This document shows positions 6,691-12,543 of a stretch of DNA of 17,635 nt, one piece after another. This DNA is from an uncultured Clostridia bacterium. Lineage in GTDB: Bacteria > Bacillota_A > Clostridia > Oscillospirales > Oscillospiraceae. Below the pieces are notes generated by a model, which was not told the DNA's origin, did not search any database, and saw only the letters and a list, made by a program, of their open reading frames with translations. The stretch covers positions 1 through 17,635 of the forward strand of contig CAMVGI010000004.1 of NCBI GenBank assembly GCA_947166955.1, given 5' to 3'. The position numbers and the translations under genes are program-made. The first letter of the stretch is position 1. Each line of letters opens with the position of its first letter.

Positions 6691-7835
6691 GACATTTTCA
6701 GAATTTTTTGCGAAATCTCCGCGATTTTTTCCGCAGCGACTACCATGTCCGCCGAGTTTGTGGTAGCGCCGAGGGAAATGCGCACCGTGCAGGCCGCTTC
6801 TTCCTCCGGCATCCCGATCGCCTTGAGCACATGGGAGATACCGGAGCCGGACGAGCACGCCGAGCCTGCGGAAACGCAGACGCCCTCCATATCCAGCCGC
6901 AGCAGCAGCGCCTCGCTGTGAACGCCGAAGAGCGTGAGACTGATGATGTTGTCGATGTGCGGCGCGTCGTCGCAGTTGACACGGAAGAGAGAGGAGCCGC
7001 GAAGCTGGTTGGCAAGGCGGCGCAGGAAGATGTCGCGCAGCGCTGCATACTTTTCCATCTGTACGGACAGACCTTTCGTGACGATTTCCGCAGCCATTCC
7101 AAGCCCGACGATGGCGGGTACATTCGGTGTTCCACCACGCATACCGCGTTCCTGTCCGCCTCCGAAAATCAGAGGATTCTTGTGAATTTTGCTGTCGATA
7201 TAGAGGAAGCCTGAGCCGAGCGGTGCGCCGAACTTGTGACCTGACGCCGAAAGCATATCCACATGGCACTTTTTGACGTCGATCGGCGTATGACCGGCAG
7301 CCGCCACCGCATCCGAGTGGAGCGGGATACCGTGCGTTTTGCAAACCGCTCCGATTTTCTCCATCGGATTGATGGTTCCCAGCTCGTTGTTCACCCACAT
7401 GACGGACGCCGCGCCGATACGATGCGGCATATCGTTCCTCTGTATCTCGAAATCGAGCCACTTCGGATCAATGCACCCGTTTTGCGCCACGTCAAGAGCG
7501 ATATACGGCACGCCGAATGTGCCGCGTCCGTAATGCTCCAGAGGCTCCGTTACAGAGTGGTGCTCCGCCTTGGTTGTGACGACCGTGCCGCATAGGTTGG
7601 CGATCCAAGCGTTGTTGGACTCCGTACCGCCGGAGGTGAAGAAGATTTCCGAGGCGTCCGCATTTATCATCGCCGCTACCTGCTCGCGGGCGCGCTCGAT
7701 CGCTTTGCTCGCCGCGACGCCCTGCGAGTGGATACTGGACGGATTGCCGACGTTTTCCGCGCAGTACCACGGCAGCATTACCTCCAAAACGCGCGGATCG
7801 ACCGGCGTGGTCGCCGCGTGGTCAAGATAGATCAT
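6687..7835 (-). CDS. Cysteine desulfurase (NifS/IscS family)
   Basis: This 382-residue PLP enzyme takes sulfur from cysteine and holds it as a persulfide. It starts MIYLDHAATTP, typical of the family. The PLP-stacking histidine lies in KAEHHSV, the Schiff-base lysine is K201 in SASGHKFGAP, and the sulfur-carrying cysteine is C327 in SAGSACSSG. Length and motifs are complete. AGGAGGG precedes the ATG, which is two bases after the stop of the zinc-ribbon gene. It is a full enzyme in a phage-like context that also contains two PAPS-reductase-family proteins, so it may feed a sulfur modification of nucleic acid; supplementing host Fe-S or thio-tRNA synthesis is an alternative. Confidence 0.9.
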   Translation of the reverse strand: MIYLDHAATTPVDPRVLEVMLPWYCAENVGNPSSIHSQGVAASKAIERAREQVAAMINADASEIFFTSGGTESNNAWIANLCGTVVTTKAEHHSVTEPLEHYGRGTFGVPYIALDVAQNGCIDPKWLDFEIQRNDMPHRIGAASVMWVNNELGTINPMEKIGAVCKTHGIPLHSDAVAAAGHTPIDVKKCHVDMLSASGHKFGAPLGSGFLYIDSKIHKNPLIFGGGQERGMRGGTPNVPAIVGLGMAAEIVTKGLSVQMEKYAALRDIFLRRLANQLRGSSLFRVNCDDAPHIDNIISLTLFGVHSEALLLRLDMEGVCVSAGSACSSGSGISHVLKAIGMPEEEAACTVRISLGATTNSADMVVAAEKIAEISQKILKMS

Positions 7836-7837
7836 CG

Positions 7838-8188
7838 TTATGCCCTCCTGTTCCAGGCATCTGCGGCCTGTTTGAAAAGCTGCGCGTCATTTTCAATGTC
7901 GCTTCGCGACTCGTTCTCGTTCACATGGCGCAAGACGCGCGATCCGTAGCAGTGGCAGCTATTGCAGTACAACGATGCGTGATAGATCCGCTCAAAATTG
8001 GATTGAGCGGTTTTGACCGAAAACTTAATATCTTTGCTACCACAGAACGGGCAAGGATTTAAGCCGTTGCTCGCTCCGCCGATAGTGGACATGAGATCAC
8101 ACTGACCGTTAGAGTCAATGCTGACATACGAATCCGATACGCAGTATCCATTTTCATAGTTACTGCAATTTGCGACTTCACATCTCAT
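7838..8188 (-). CDS. Cys-rich protein: DUF1540-like N-terminus plus Lar-like zinc ribbon
   Basis: The protein has 116 residues. The first 32 contain four cysteines in the pattern CxxxxC...C...C with YVSIDSNGQC, resembling DUF1540 metal-binding modules. The remainder is a zinc ribbon with CPFC at 46-49 and CNSC at 75-78, ending AADAWNRRA, the typical end of the Lar/restriction-alleviation-like family of phage proteins. AAGGAG lies before the ATG at 8188. It is followed two bases later by the cysteine desulfurase. Family members are often annotated as restriction alleviation proteins by similarity only, so a role here is not established. Confidence 0.7.
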   Translation of the reverse strand: MRCEVANCSNYENGYCVSDSYVSIDSNGQCDLMSTIGGASNGLNPCPFCGSKDIKFSVKTAQSNFERIYHASLYCNSCHCYGSRVLRHVNENESRSDIENDAQLFKQAADAWNRRA

Positions 8189-8214
8189 GGATAACTACTC
8201 CTTGTTTTATTTTG

Positions 8215-8277
8215 CGGACTCACCGGAATTGCACCGGAGCACCTGCGTTCTGCACCCACAGGCGTGACGCTTATCCG
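8215..8277 (-). other. Possible degenerate tRNA-like element (GCA anticodon position)
   Basis: On the minus strand a T-arm-like CCGG-TGCAATT-CCGG is preceded by an arm with loop GTGCAGA (U33, then GCA), and the ends CGGAT/GTCCG can pair over five bases. The D-arm would be only GCG-TCA-CGC, and psi-loop position 55 is G. This is not a canonical tRNA. It may be a decayed tRNA-Cys, a non-translating tRNA mimic, or chance. Confidence 0.25.
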
Positions 8278-8329
8278 TGATGTCGTCATATATACCTTAG
8301 AAAGGGAGGAACCGCACTATGTCGGCTCG

Positions 8330-8401
8330 TGCTGAGAAGCGGGACTCGAACCCGCAGACCGCGAATATGGCTCGCTGCCCGTCCTTCGGGCTGCTCCCAG
8401 C
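8330..8401 (-). tRNA. Atypical tRNA, anticodon position CAU (Met/Ile2-like)
   Basis: The minus strand has a perfect T-arm, GCGGG-TTCGAGT-CCCGC, a D-arm GCCC-GAAGGAC-GGGC, and pairing ends (CTGGGAG with TTCTCAG, plus an extra G:C pair outside). The anticodon arm is GCGA-GCCATAT-TCGC, placing CAT at 34-36. Oddities are C instead of U at 33, no U8, a short D-loop, and a mismatch at the foot of the anticodon stem. No CCA is encoded. It may be a real but divergent phage tRNA or a pseudo-tRNA. Confidence 0.5.
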
Positions 8402-8479
8402 ATACTGCCGCACTTACGCGGCTGTAGCGGTCTTTCCCGCCGTCAAAAGGAGAACCAGTTGCCGTCCACCACAAACGGC

Positions 8480-8569
8480 TGGCGGAAGGGGAGGGGATCG
8501 AACCCTCGCGCCGCTTGCGCGGCCTGACGGTTTAGCGAACCGTTCTCTTCACCGCTTGAGTACCCTTCC
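8480..8569 (-). tRNA. tRNA-Ser (anticodon GCU), CCA encoded
   Basis: The acceptor stem is GGAAGGG/CCCTTCC with G73 and an encoded CCA. The anticodon arm GGTT-CGCTAA-ACC shows GCT with U33 in the frame TTCGCTAAA. A long variable arm, GGCCGCGCAAGCGGC, is typical of serine tRNA, and the T-arm is GAGGG-TTCGATC-CCCTC. It lies 15 bases after the reverse transcriptase stop on the same strand, so it could be cut from the same transcript. Phages often carry tRNAs to match codon use or to replace tRNAs cleaved by host defence. Confidence 0.93.
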
Positions 8570-8584
8570 ATATCGGAGCCGCCG

Positions 8585-9673
8585 TTACGCAGCCCCGGAA
8601 AACAGCGACTCCACATACCGATCCATGTCCGTCACGAGCTTGTGGCAGTTGCCGTGCAAGGCGTGGTTTTTCCACGAGGCGTACTTCTCGTCGAACTTCT
8701 CGCGCGTCATTCGACCGTCGCGCACGAGCTTCGCGTATTTGCGAAGACGCCGCTTGATCTGGCGCTTGTTGTCGCCGGTGAGCTTGCGGATGACCTTGCC
8801 GTTCTCCGTGAGATAGCTGTGGAAGCCGAGAAAGCGGACGCCCTGCCGTATCGGTACGATCTCGGTCTTGCCGTTGAGCGTCAGGCGAAGCTCGGCAAGA
8901 TACGCCCTGATCTCCGCGAGACATTTTTCCAGATATTCCTTGTCTTCCGCGATCAAATAGAAATCGTCCATATATCTCCCGTAATATCGGCAGCCAAGCT
9001 CCTCCGTGATGAAGTGGTCAAGCCCGTCGAGAAACATCAGTGCGAAAACCTGACTGCACTGGTTTCCAAGCGGCAATCCAACGCCGCTTGTGCTGTCGAT
9101 CAGCAGGTCGCACACCCATTGGATGCCGGCGTCGTCAAAGTAGCGGCGGACGCAGGCTTTCATCAGGTCGTGGTCGATGCTGTAGAAAAACTTGGTGACG
9201 TCGCATTTGAGAATGTAACCGCTTCTCCCGCGCTCCGCATAGAAGCTCAGCAGGTTTTCCGAAAGACGATCCAATCCGAACAAGGTTCCCTTGCCTGTTT
9301 GACCGGCATAGTTGTCGAGGAGAAAACACTCACACAGCTTCGGCAGCAACACACAGTCGCACAGGCAATGCTGGAGAACCTTGTCGCGGAACGTACCTGA
9401 CCGGACGATCCTTCGTTTCGGCTCGGAGACGATAAACTCGGTGTACGCGCCGACGCGGTAGGTGCGCTCCTCCAACTGGCGCTTCATCACGCACAGATTT
9501 TCGAGAGCCAGCACATTGAACCGCTGCGCGCTGCGTTTCTTCCCCTTGCCTTTGCAAGCGACCTGATACGACCGGAACAGATTTCCAAAATCGACCAGCC
9601 TTTCAAAATCGCTCGCGTCATTTGTGTTTGTCCCGCCAGAGGCGAGAGAGGTCGTATGCTCTTTTGACAGTAT
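8585..9673 (-). CDS. Reverse transcriptase of a diversity-generating retroelement
   Basis: It copies the template-repeat RNA into mutagenised cDNA. Visible RT motifs are ILKCDVTKFFYSIDH (first catalytic Asp), GLPLGNQCSQ, which fits the GxxxSQ motif characteristic of DGR enzymes, and the catalytic RYMDDFYLI. The C-terminus (thumb) is lysine/arginine rich. The first usual start is GTG at 9514, but that would remove conserved N-terminal sequence (DFGNLFRSYQVACKGK, KRSAQRF). The frame is open to 9685 and has no ATG, GTG or TTG there. AAAAGGAG lies 6 bases before ATA at 9673 and 9 before CTG at 9670, so a non-standard start is likely. The template repeat lies directly upstream and the accessory gene before that, the classic order. 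Confidence 0.92.
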   Translation of the reverse strand: MLSKEHTTSLASGGTNTNDASDFERLVDFGNLFRSYQVACKGKGKKRSAQRFNVLALENLCVMKRQLEERTYRVGAYTEFIVSEPKRRIVRSGTFRDKVLQHCLCDCVLLPKLCECFLLDNYAGQTGKGTLFGLDRLSENLLSFYAERGRSGYILKCDVTKFFYSIDHDLMKACVRRYFDDAGIQWVCDLLIDSTSGVGLPLGNQCSQVFALMFLDGLDHFITEELGCRYYGRYMDDFYLIAEDKEYLEKCLAEIRAYLAELRLTLNGKTEIVPIRQGVRFLGFHSYLTENGKVIRKLTGDNKRQIKRRLRKYAKLVRDGRMTREKFDEKYASWKNHALHGNCHKLVTDMDRYVESLFSGAA

Positions 9674-9727
9674 GGCGCACTCCTTTTAGCCGCTGAAGCA
9701 GCTTATAGACCTCGCTGATCCACCAGA

Positions 9728-9809
9728 ACGGGCGAACGTCGTTGCTGTAGTCACAGTCGTTCCAGTTCAGGATACCATTGGAGTTGACGTAGCAGACGTT
9801 GCGAGCATC
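9728..9809 (-). repeat. DGR template repeat (TR)
   Basis: This 82-base segment lies between avd and the reverse transcriptase and aligns without gaps to 10246-10327 (offset 518). The two differ at 13 positions, every one an A in the coding-strand template; the other 62 non-A positions are identical. Seven of the 20 template A positions are unchanged. Read in the target's frame, the template encodes many AAC, TAC, GAC and AGC codons, which A-mutagenesis diversifies. The stretch 9674-9836 as a whole has no protein gene and would be the template RNA with its flanks. Confidence 0.95.
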
Positions 9810-9836
9810 AGCATACAGCCTAAAGGATTCGTCCGG

Positions 9837-10202
9837 TCAGGTCTTCCGCCAAGCGAGCGTCATGTATTTGACGTCGTGAGCTAAGGAAGTCCACGTTTCG
9901 CTCGTCGCTGCGCTGATGAGATGAGCGTGGAGGCTGTATTTCACAAGGCTTAGAAATTTGTTGCAATGGGTGATAGCGCTCGTTTGATAGTCGAAGCGCT
10001 TTTGCCGCTGAGATGGCGAATCGTTGCGGAAGGAATTTGCATCCATGACATCGCTGTGAATGTTCAGCGCGTACTTCTGGAGCGTATCGGCCAGACGACG
10101 AAACTTGACAGGATAGTGCTGCCGGCTCGTCGTCAGGTCGAAGACGCTGAAATACAGAGCTTCCGCTTTGTCGCCGATGTCAAATTTGACCTCTTCGCTC
10201 AT
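9837..10202 (-). CDS. avd: DGR accessory variability protein (Avd)
   Basis: The 121-residue protein is positively charged and helical, the size and position of Avd, a four-helix bundle that forms a pentamer and binds the reverse transcriptase and template RNA. Family-like features are HYPVKFRRLADTLQKYALNI in the first half and LSLVKYSLHAHLIS plus HDVKYMTLAWRK at the end. It starts 9 bases after the target stop, with only a weak ribosome site, so translation may be coupled to the target. Its first residues (EEVKFDIGDKA) and their DNA closely match a segment near the end of the MrpR-like gene. Its stop lies 27 bases before the template repeat. Confidence 0.85.
   Translation of the reverse strand: MSEEVKFDIGDKAEALYFSVFDLTTSRQHYPVKFRRLADTLQKYALNIHSDVMDANSFRNDSPSQRQKRFDYQTSAITHCNKFLSLVKYSLHAHLISAATSETWTSLAHDVKYMTLAWRKT
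10164..10189 (-). repeat. 26-base segment shared with 12627-12652
   Basis: Within the start of avd, 25 of 26 bases match the segment near the end of the MrpR-like gene, in the same orientation and reading frame, encoding KFDIGDKA in both. Just before it both also share GCGAAGAGGTC or nearly so, with a nine-base insertion in the MrpR-like copy. Confidence 0.8.
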
Positions 10203-10208
10203 CGCCGA

Positions 10209-10220
10209 GTATCAAGATAC
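10209..10220 (-). other. Small inverted repeat after the DGR variable repeat
   Basis: GTATC-TT-GATAC is a short palindrome over the target stop codon, 25 bases downstream of the variable repeat. Some DGRs need a hairpin or cruciform just past the variable repeat for efficient retrohoming; the position suits this but the stem is short. Confidence 0.35.
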
Positions 10221-10823
10221 GAAGATCGAAGAGTCCAAAACGCAAAACGGGCGAACGTCGCCGCCGCAGTCACAGCCGAACCAGCCCAGGATACCATTGG
10301 AGTGGACGCAGCAGACGCAGCGAGCATATCCGGTGCTCTCATCGTGCGTCACTCTGGTAGCCGTCCACCAGGGCGAACCCATCGCCGGAAGATACTCGCG
10401 ATAGCGGCGGTAGAGATCGGTCGTAAGAAGGGAAACATGGTCGCGGACAGAGAGCTTTTTGCCCGTTCCGTCGTCGGCGACGAGCTTGATGGTGTGCTCC
10501 ACGATGTTGCTTGCGCCGACCGCATTGGAAAGCTCATTATAGAAGGTGTCGTTGAGATAGCGGCGCACGTCGCTCTTTGCGTAGTCGCCGCCGCCGGCGT
10601 AGTCCATCGTTTTGACGGAATCCTTGGCGAGCACGGCCGTCGTGGTCGCGCTGTGCTCCAGGACGTAGAACTCGCGGTCGCCGAGCTTCACGATCTCACC
10701 GCACTTGACCTCGCCGAGCGTGCGGCGCGGCTGCTCGGACAGGGTAACGGTGATGTCGCCGTTGCCGTGCTCCTTGACGTCGACCTTGACGTTGGGAAAC
10801 TCATTTTTGATCTTGATCTGCAT
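10212..10823 (-). CDS. DGR target protein, DUF6273-like with variable C-terminal repeat
   Basis: The protein has 203 residues. The region from about 40 on (GEIVKLGDREFYVLE, SDVRRYLNDTFYNEL, VRDHVSLLTTD, SPWWTATRV and final DVRPFCVLDSSIFVS) follows the DUF6273 pattern, a formylglycine-enzyme/C-type-lectin-like fold used as a display scaffold by DGRs. The variable repeat encodes roughly the residues between GYAR and VRPF, near the C-terminus. Nine residues differ from the template; three are now cysteine and four glycine. No signal peptide or membrane segment is seen, and at this size it is not a phage tail fibre. AAAAGGAG lies upstream, and the ATG overlaps the previous stop (TAATG). The ligand is unknown. 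Confidence 0.88.
   Translation of the reverse strand: MQIKIKNEFPNVKVDVKEHGNGDITVTLSEQPRRTLGEVKCGEIVKLGDREFYVLEHSATTTAVLAKDSVKTMDYAGGGDYAKSDVRRYLNDTFYNELSNAVGASNIVEHTIKLVADDGTGKKLSVRDHVSLLTTDLYRRYREYLPAMGSPWWTATRVTHDESTGYARCVCCVHSNGILGWFGCDCGGDVRPFCVLDSSIFVS
10246..10327 (-). repeat. DGR variable repeat (VR)
   Basis: Copy of the template repeat inside the end of the target gene. Coding-strand changes from the template are nine A to G, three A to T and one A to C. The codon changes are N to C, Y to C, N to H, N to G, N to F, D to G, Y to C, S to G and N to G. The unmutated 3' end, GACGTTCGCCCGTT, GC-rich, would serve as the initiation-of-homing site; template and target diverge right after it. 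Confidence 0.95.
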
Positions 10824-11134
10824 TATGCGTTCTCCTTTTCCGGCGCTTCGCCCGCGTCATCCACGGACAGGAGCTTGGTGAAGTTGGCGATGATCGCCGC
10901 GTTGTGCTTCTGGTTGCGGGCGAGCTTGTCGCGCGTTTCCAAAAGCTGCGCGGTGTAGGTCTCGGTGGTCGCCGTATCATTAAAAAACTCCTGGTTGATG
11001 AGTTCCAGACTGGAAATGGTGCGGGAGACCATCTCGACCGCGCGGTCAGCCTGCGCCGTAAGCTCGCCGAGGCGATTCTGCTTGGCGCGCAGAATGTCGG
11101 GCTGCTGATTGGACATGGCGTGCGTTTTCTTCAT
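10823..11134 (-). CDS. Small helical protein (103 residues), unknown function
   Basis: The ATG at 11134 (MKKTHAMSNQQPD) has AAGGAGG upstream; the frame is open further back only through the SPFH gene. The protein is hydrophilic and mostly helical: RLGELTAQADRAVEMVSRTI and AQLLETRDKLARNQKHNAAI suggest a coiled coil, and the C-terminus is acidic. It lies 13 bases after the SPFH gene stop and its stop overlaps the DGR target start, so it is translated with both. It may partner one of them; no family is recognised. Confidence 0.65.
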   Translation of the reverse strand: MKKTHAMSNQQPDILRAKQNRLGELTAQADRAVEMVSRTISSLELINQEFFNDTATTETYTAQLLETRDKLARNQKHNAAIIANFTKLLSVDDAGEAPEKENA

Positions 11135-11147
11135 GCCGTTTTCCTCC

Positions 11148-12047
11148 TTATTCCAGACCGCCGATGCTGACGATCGCTCCGCCGCCGGATACGGTCGGCA
11201 GCTCGCCGTTCCACTGCTCATACTTGATCTTTTCGATCAGCTCCGGCGTCAGCGATGCCGCGATCTTGCGGTTGGCGTCCGCCTCCGCCTCCGCCGCAAT
11301 GCGGAGGACTTCCGCCTCGGCGTTTGCCTGAATGACTGCGGTTTCCGCCGCTACCTGCGCGACCTCCTTGTCCTTGTTCGCCTGCACCTTGGCGGTCTGC
11401 GCCTCGATGTTGGCAAGCTCAAGCTCCTGCTGCGCGTTGACCTTCTTCTGGATCGCCGCAGCGGTCTCCGGATCAACGTCGATGTTGGTAAAGTTTACGG
11501 TGTCGATCAGAATACCGTACTGGTCGAATTTCTTGCGCAGGTACTCGTCCAGATGCGCGTTGATGTCCGTACGCTTGTCACCGAAAATGTCGGTGACGGG
11601 ATAGAGCGCCGTGATCTCCTGCGTCCACGCGGAGACCTTGGGCTTGATGAACGTATCCTTGATCGTCTCGCCGTTCTTGCCCTTGAAGGTGATGAACGTC
11701 TGCGCGACGCGCGGCTCGTCGAACCGATAGGAAAATTCCAGCTCGACCGTGACGCTCTTGCCGTCCGACGTGGGGCATTTGAAGCTCTCGTCCTTCTTGG
11801 AATCGCCCTTTTCGCCGGAGACGAGGTAGGACTGCTCCAGTCCGATCGAGTAGGTCGTGACCTTCTTGGTCGGCGCGACCATGTGCCAGCCCTGCGACAG
11901 GATCTCGCCGTCCACGCCGCCGTCCATGTTGTATACCACGCCGACGTAGCCGGCGGGGATCTTCTTGACGCACATCATGCACAGGATCAGCGCGACGACC
12001 AGGCAAACGCCCAGCAGGATGCCTCCGATGTAACCGTTTTTCTTCAT
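11148..12047 (-). CDS. SPFH/band-7 (prohibitin-like) membrane-anchored protein
   Basis: The protein has 299 residues. A single N-terminal membrane segment lies at about 7-27 (GYIGGILLGVCLVVALILC). It is followed by VKKIPAGYVGVVYNMDGGV, the usual entry to the SPFH domain, then EFSYRFDEPRVAQTF, and a long alanine/glutamate-rich helix (AQQELELANIEAQTAKVQAN and AEAEADANRKIAA) typical of prohibitin/HflK relatives. It ends GGGAIVSIGGLE. Such proteins form ring scaffolds in membranes and can control proteases. The start overlaps the preceding small membrane gene (ATGA). In a phage it might help lysis timing, membrane defence or superinfection control; this is inference. Confidence 0.88.
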   Translation of the reverse strand: MKKNGYIGGILLGVCLVVALILCMMCVKKIPAGYVGVVYNMDGGVDGEILSQGWHMVAPTKKVTTYSIGLEQSYLVSGEKGDSKKDESFKCPTSDGKSVTVELEFSYRFDEPRVAQTFITFKGKNGETIKDTFIKPKVSAWTQEITALYPVTDIFGDKRTDINAHLDEYLRKKFDQYGILIDTVNFTNIDVDPETAAAIQKKVNAQQELELANIEAQTAKVQANKDKEVAQVAAETAVIQANAEAEVLRIAAEAEADANRKIAASLTPELIEKIKYEQWNGELPTVSGGGAIVSIGGLE

Positions 12048-12238
12048 GTCTCTTCGTTCCTCTTTTCATCATTATTTTTTGCGCCCTCGCAGGACGCGGG
12101 ATTCTCTTCTTCGGTCATGGCGCGCTTGGCGTCGCCGTAGAGCTTGTTTGCGAACTTGCCAAACGGCTTGAAGCAGAACGACAGGATGAACCAGAGCAGC
12201 ACGATGCCAAGGATCAGCAAAATGTAGAATACCGGCAT
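12044..12238 (-). CDS. Small membrane protein (64 residues)
   Basis: The first 24 residues (PVFYILLILGIVLLWFILSF) form one strong membrane segment, followed by a basic stretch (KPFGKFANKLYGDAKRA) and an acidic, charged tail. AAGGAGG precedes the ATG. Its stop overlaps the start of the SPFH gene as ATGA, so the two are co-translated and probably act together at the membrane. No known family is recognised. Confidence 0.75.
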   Translation of the reverse strand: MPVFYILLILGIVLLWFILSFCFKPFGKFANKLYGDAKRAMTEEENPASCEGAKNNDEKRNEET

Positions 12239-12250
12239 CCGATCGCCTCC

Positions 12251-12457
12251 TTACGTTTCATCCGGCGGCGGAGCTTTCTTCGTCCACTCGCGCCCGTCCG
12301 TCCACTTGAGCGTTCCGTCCTTGTAGCGGACGAGATAGCGCATGTAGACGCTCGACGGATCGACCTTGCGGATGACGCCGCGCCGCTTCATCTTGAAGTC
12401 GTACACCTCATCACCAACGGCGTGCGTCACAGGGACTTCCTTTTTCTTGCGTTCCAT
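12251..12457 (-). CDS. Small SH3/Tudor-like protein (68 residues), unknown function
   Basis: The sequence (VGDEVYDFKMKRRGVIRKVD, MRYLVRYKDGTLKWTDGREW) has the strand pattern of a small beta-barrel in which a channel of hydrophobic and Trp residues meets VxY.DG.xxW; such folds bind peptides or nucleic acid. AGGAGG lies at good distance from the ATG. It is the first gene of the unit that leads through the membrane genes to the DGR, and is preceded by leader-motif copy B and two hairpins. Confidence 0.65.
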   Translation of the reverse strand: MERKKKEVPVTHAVGDEVYDFKMKRRGVIRKVDPSSVYMRYLVRYKDGTLKWTDGREWTKKAPPPDET

Positions 12458-12462
12458 AAAAA

Positions 12463-12491
12463 CCTCCTATATAAATTATTGTCGCGCTTAT
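12463..12491 (-). promoter_or_regulatory. Repeated leader motif, copy B (before the 68-residue gene)
   Basis: On the minus strand this reads AAGCGCGACAATAATTTATA then TAGGAGG. It is almost the same as the copy at 2855-2881. TTTATATA is a possible -10, but the -35 position (CTTCCA) is poor. It begins the gene group that ends with the DGR. Confidence 0.45.
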
Positions 12492-12496
12492 GGAAG

Positions 12497-12522
12497 ATTT
12501 GAAAGGCCGCAGCCTTCCAAAT
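12497..12522 (-). other. Strong intergenic hairpin
   Basis: ATTTGGAAGGC pairs with GCCTTTCAAAT (11 bp, one G-U) around a TGCG loop. It lies between the MrpR-like stop and the leader motif. No U-run follows, so it may be a weak or Rho-assisted terminator, or an RNA processing site separating the repressor message from the next unit. Confidence 0.5.
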
Positions 12523-12524
12523 GT

Positions 12525-12543
12525 GCTGTTTCACTGAAACAGC
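12525..12543 (-). other. Palindrome over the stop codon of the MrpR-like gene
   Basis: GCTGTTTCA-G-TGAAACAGC is a perfect 9-bp inverted repeat that includes the last codons and the TGA of the gene. Together with the neighbouring hairpin it probably marks the 3' end of the repressor transcript. Confidence 0.45.

Noticed and set aside
8402..8479. Additional tRNA between the two tRNA genes
   Set aside because: Two short hairpins exist (GCCGC/GCGGC and GCCGT/ACGGC) but no T-arm or anticodon arm can be built.
8585..9673. Group II intron or retron reverse transcriptase
   Set aside because: The GxxxSQ motif, the neighbouring Avd and the TR/VR pair identify a DGR; no maturase domain or retron RNA is needed.
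9966..12140. Long plus-strand frames of 330 and 343 codons opposite avd, the target and the SPFH gene
   Set aside because: The opposite strand carries recognisable domains, ribosome sites and the DGR mutation pattern; these frames show none.
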